Assembly: GCF_036516095.1 (NCBI RefSeq)
Contig: NZ_DATBUM010000100.1
Location: 1 to 16,692 of the forward strand
Source: Fusobacterium_C sp036516095
Lineage (GTDB): Bacteria; Fusobacteriota; Fusobacteriia; Fusobacteriales; Fusobacteriaceae
DNA length: 16,692 nucleotides
Reading direction: 5' to 3'
Shown piece after piece: positions 14,483 to 16,692 of the stretch. Within the stretch, counting starts at the first letter, position 1. Each line of letters opens with the position of its first letter. The position numbers and the translations under genes were made by a program. Below the pieces are notes generated by a model that worked only from the letters and a program-made list of their open reading frames with translations, searched no databases and was not told the origin of the DNA.

Positions 14483-15443
14483 CTTCTATTTGTTCTTTGA
14501 AATACAAAGTTAATGCTTTTTCTATAATGTTTTCAACATCCTTTTTTGCTTCATCTTGAAAGAATTTTTGATAAATACTCTGAGATAGCTTGATATTCTG
14601 ATACTCTTTTATCTTCGGTTTTTTCAAATTCAACAAGTATGTTGTAACTAACTTTTGATTCAGCTCTTCCTGTCTGTTCATCAGATGAAGTGCTTTAGCA
14701 TCACTTGGTTTTAAGGTTAATTCCAGTTCTTCACATTGCTGATATAGATATTCCTGTATCTCTTTTGGAAGATAGGATAAATCTACTGCCATTGTCAGTC
14801 CTATTTTTTCGTTATCAACATCTTGTTTCCAAGACTCAGATAATTCATTTAATCTCAGGTATCTTGCAATGGATGCTCCTGAAAGATGATATTCTTTTCC
14901 AAGTACCTTTCTGCTGTCTGTTTTATCTTCCGTTTTGCTTTCCTTTTCTATAATACCCCTATCCAAATTACTTATCTCTTTTTGCAAATCATTCCTCTTG
15001 CCCTGACTTGCTATTTTTTCATATCGAATCTTAAGGACAAGTGCTTTTTCTGTCGGCAATAAATCGGAGAAGGAACGCTGCATAAGGTTTGTTTCAATTA
15101 CATAGGTATAGGTTTCTTTATCCGTTAGATTTTCTTTTACTATACAAGGAACAGTTTTTAGGTTCACAAGTCTAGCTGCATTTACCCTGTTATGTCCGGA
15201 AAGTATTTCATAGTTGTTATCTTTTTTTAGAACAATGATTGGATTAAGTATCCCATTTTCTTTGACACTTTCCACCATATCGTCTAATCTCTTACCTGTG
15301 TATAGAGTAAACGGATGATTATGGTAATTTTCAAGCAAGTCAACTTCTATATTCTGTATATCTCCCTGCTCCAAGATTCCTACATCATCAAGCAGAAAAT
15401 CTACGGCATCGCTTATTTCTCTTTTCACAAGTTTTTTACTCAT
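14475..15443 (-). CDS. parB: ParB/Spo0J-family partition protein
   Basis: This 322-residue protein (from the chosen start) binds centromere sites and works with ParA to segregate the element. The N-terminal ParB/sulfiredoxin-type domain (about 30-120) contains GILNPIIVLKKDNNYEILSG followed by HNRVNAARL, the family's nucleotide-binding region, and then ETNLMQRSFSDLLPTEKA. Helices of the central DNA-binding part follow (YHLSGASIARYLRL). The C-terminal 60 residues are helical and may dimerise. The ATG at 15443 has AAGGAG seven bases upstream and overlaps the parA stop by 8 bases, so the pair is coupled. The longer frame starting MHMTIW lacks such a site and is rejected. Confidence 0.93.
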   Translation of the reverse strand: MSKKLVKREISDAVDFLLDDVGILEQGDIQNIEVDLLENYHNHPFTLYTGKRLDDMVESVKENGILNPIIVLKKDNNYEILSGHNRVNAARLVNLKTVPCIVKENLTDKETYTYVIETNLMQRSFSDLLPTEKALVLKIRYEKIASQGKRNDLQKEISNLDRGIIEKESKTEDKTDSRKVLGKEYHLSGASIARYLRLNELSESWKQDVDNEKIGLTMAVDLSYLPKEIQEYLYQQCEELELTLKPSDAKALHLMNRQEELNQKLVTTYLLNLKKPKIKEYQNIKLSQSIYQKFFQDEAKKDVENIIEKALTLYFKEQIEVS

Positions 15444-16215
15444 AGCAGATCTCCTTTGCCAGATTGTCATATGCAATATCTACACTACTGCCTTTTGCAT
15501 ATTTTTTTATGCTTTGACCACTGTATATAGCTTCTCCCACTTTGACTGTTTTCGGAATTTTGGTTTGAAAGACCTTAATTTTCTTTTGATACATTTCTTC
15601 TACCTGCTCCGTCAGGGTTTTGGACAGATTGGTTCTGTTATCACACATGGTTAGTAAAATTCCCTGTACTTTCAGTTTCGGATTAACTCTCTTTTTTATT
15701 TTTTGAATCGTTTTTAAAAGTTCATTGATTCCTACAACTGCAAACAACTGTGTATCTGCTACTATAAGGACACTGTCCGATGCACAAAGGGCATTTATCG
15801 TTAAAATATTAAGTGATGGAGATGTATCTATAAGGATAAAGTCATAATGCTCTCTTACCTGCTTAATAATTTCTGATAATATTCTTTCACTTCCTGTTTC
15901 TACCCTCATTTGTGTTTCAACTACGGATAAGTAAATGCTTGAGGGGATAATATCTATTTCATCATAAGATTTGGTATAGTCCTCTACCAAATAGATTTCT
16001 TCTTCCTCTAATTCTTTCATTAACAGGTGTCCTATTGTTTTTACAAATTCATTAGCATTTTCTATTCCAAAACACCTTGTAAAATTAGCTTGTGGATCAA
16101 GGTCAATTGCTAATACTTTTTTACCCAGTTCTCTTAGTGAGTAAGCAAGATTTAAAGTCGTTGTAGTTTTGCCAACTCCACCTTTTCTATTCGCTATCGT
16201 AATAACTTCTGCCAT
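15436..16215 (-). CDS. parA: ParA/Soj-family partition ATPase
   Basis: This 259-residue protein is a Walker-type partition ATPase without an N-terminal DNA-binding extension, so it is Soj-like. The deviant Walker A KGGVGKTT is at residues 11-18, the A' motif IDLDPQANFT starts near 39, and Walker B FILIDTSPSL is near 128. With ParB it would distribute copies of the plasmid or excised ICE circle. The ATG at 16215 has GAAGGAGG about eight bases upstream. The preceding gap of about 70 bases to the terminator at 16285 is AT-rich and must hold the promoter. A TCTCTGTACAGAGA palindrome there, close to the ribosome-binding site, is a plausible operator. Confidence 0.96.
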   Translation of the reverse strand: MAEVITIANRKGGVGKTTTTLNLAYSLRELGKKVLAIDLDPQANFTRCFGIENANEFVKTIGHLLMKELEEEEIYLVEDYTKSYDEIDIIPSSIYLSVVETQMRVETGSERILSEIIKQVREHYDFILIDTSPSLNILTINALCASDSVLIVADTQLFAVVGINELLKTIQKIKKRVNPKLKVQGILLTMCDNRTNLSKTLTEQVEEMYQKKIKVFQTKIPKTVKVGEAIYSGQSIKKYAKGSSVDIAYDNLAKEICYE

Positions 16216-16232
16216 TCTGATTTCCTCCTTCT

Positions 16233-16246
16233 TCTCTGTACAGAGA
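16233..16246 (-). promoter_or_regulatory. 14-bp palindrome upstream of parA, operator or parS candidate
   Basis: TCTCTGTACAGAGA is a perfect palindrome located about six bases upstream of the parA Shine-Dalgarno site and downstream of AT-rich promoter-like sequence. Partition operons are often autoregulated from sites placed like this. The sequence itself does not show which protein binds. Confidence 0.5.
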
Positions 16247-16284
16247 TTTTATTTTATGGTATCCTTATAATATTATTTAGATAT

Positions 16285-16315
16285 AAAAAAAATGATGACA
16301 GTCCATCCATCATCA
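16285..16315 (-). terminator. Rho-independent terminator between the receptor remnant and parA
   Basis: On the minus strand TGATGA (16315-16310) and TCATCA (16298-16293) form a six-pair stem with an 11-base loop, followed by eight T residues (16292-16285). It isolates parA from transcription entering from the right. The stem is short but the T tract is long. Confidence 0.65.
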
Positions 16316-16363
16316 AAGTTTAAAAGTTTTGTGGAAGCCTTTAACCATTGATTTTACTTGGAT

Positions 16364-16671
16364 TCATTGTACTATCATCATTATATCATTATCTCCGCTT
16401 CCTCGAAGAGCGACTACAGGTCCTGCCGGAGTATGAGTTACCATAGTAAAAGGCGAATCTTCAAAAATTTCCGTCACATTTTTATATTGTTTTTTCTCAA
16501 TATCTTTGTCCGTTATGATTACCGTATTTTTTCGCTCCCCGGAAAGAACCGAACCGCTATAGGTTACCCCCCCCCACGAATTTTCGTCGGTTTCAACTCT
16601 ACTTCTCGGGTTGCTGCCGTCGCTTGCAAAGAAGCAAAGCATAATAAAGTCAAGACAATTTCTTCTTTCAT
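16364..16671 (-). pseudogene. Truncated TonB-dependent receptor, 5' remnant split by a poly-G tract
   Basis: The ATG at 16671, with AGGAGG upstream, opens a signal peptide (MKEEIVLTLLCFASLQATAA) and then TREVELKPTKIRGGG. It stops at a TAA right after a run of nine G. In another frame past the run, the product continues VTYSGSVLSGERKNTVIITD and then VALRGSGDN, the start of a TonB plug domain of fusobacterial type. A stop at 16366-16364 ends it, after only about 67 further residues. A tract of ten or seven G would join both parts into one frame of about 102 residues with ten. Full receptors have about 600-700 residues, so the rest of the plug and the barrel are missing. The likely cause is truncation or rearrangement where the element meets other DNA; the tract may once have switched expression. 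Confidence 0.75.
16567..16575 (-). repeat. Nine-base poly-G (coding strand) tract in the receptor remnant
   Basis: Nine consecutive C on the plus strand (G in the coding strand) stand 32 codons after the ATG, in otherwise AT-rich DNA. The tract sits exactly where the reading frame breaks, as expected for slipped-strand phase variation. A sequencing error of one base is also possible. Confidence 0.85.
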
Positions 16672-16692
16672 AACTCCTCCTCTTTTATATTT

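Noticed and set aside
15444..15476. Longer ParB start (MHMTIWQRRSA)
   Set aside because: It lies entirely inside parA with no ribosome-binding site; the ATG at 15443 has a perfect one and gives the usual 8-base overlap.
1..16692. CRISPR arrays, tRNA or rRNA genes, insertion sequences
   Set aside because: No spaced repeat array, cloverleaf, rRNA-like block or transposase was seen; the only tandem array is the contiguous 23-bp one in repA, without unique spacers.

Overview
The window is a very AT-rich conjugation module. All 17 credible protein-coding genes and the one gene remnant lie on the minus strand, so transcription runs from high to low coordinates. The gene set and order match the Tn1549/CTn-type family of integrative and conjugative elements (ICEs) and related plasmids: ParA, ParB, BRO-type antirepressor, RepA_N initiator, DnaC-like ATPase, PcfB, VirD4/TraG, SSB, Maff2, VirB6-like, PrgI, VirB4, methyltransferase, NlpC/P60 hydrolase, DUF4315, DUF4366. 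The host is probably a Fusobacterium. The gene remnant at the right edge has the signal peptide and plug start of a fusobacterial TonB-dependent receptor, and base composition and lysine-rich proteins fit. The host call is inference from protein recognition, and other low-GC anaerobes are not excluded.

Layout, in transcription order. (1) 16364-16671: 5' remnant of a TonB-dependent outer-membrane receptor, split by a nine-base poly-G tract and ended by an early stop, followed by a terminator. (2) 14475-16215: parA and parB, overlapping by 8 bases, with a 14-bp palindrome just upstream of the parA ribosome-binding site. (3) 13525-14412: BRO-type antirepressor with a likely promoter and its own terminator. 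(4) 12409-13425: RepA_N initiator with an array of 23-bp iteron-like repeats inside its coding sequence, which is where RepA_N replicons usually keep their origin. (5) 11498-12352: DnaC-like helicase-loader ATPase. (6) 9182-11493: PcfB and the VirD4 coupling protein. (7) 8893-9181: a 289-base control region with two imperfect palindromes, two possible mini-ORFs and a Rho-independent terminator. (8) 7479-8892: SSB, Maff2 and a VirB6-like channel protein, followed by a 99-base gap with two inverted repeats. (9) 89-7379: a small membrane protein, PrgI, VirB4, an orphan DNA methyltransferase, an NlpC/P60 wall hydrolase, DUF4315 and DUF4366, tightly packed with overlaps.

Together the genes give stable maintenance (ParAB, RepA_N, DnaC-like), substrate delivery (PcfB, VirD4) and a Gram-positive-type type IV secretion channel (VirB4, VirB6-like, PrgI, Maff2, NlpC/P60, DUF4366). 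No relaxase, oriT, integrase or excisionase is visible here, so ICE and conjugative plasmid cannot be told apart. Several starts are non-ATG (TTG for DUF4315, VirB4 and PcfB; GTG for the methyltransferase and the antirepressor), chosen because strong Shine-Dalgarno sites stand in front of them.

The points most worth checking are the frame-breaking poly-G tract in the receptor remnant, the in-gene iterons, three related palindromes around TTTTGYTCA/TGARCAAAA in two conjugation-gene gaps, the terminator with mini-ORFs ahead of SSB, and a terminator-like hairpin inside the VirB6-like gene.
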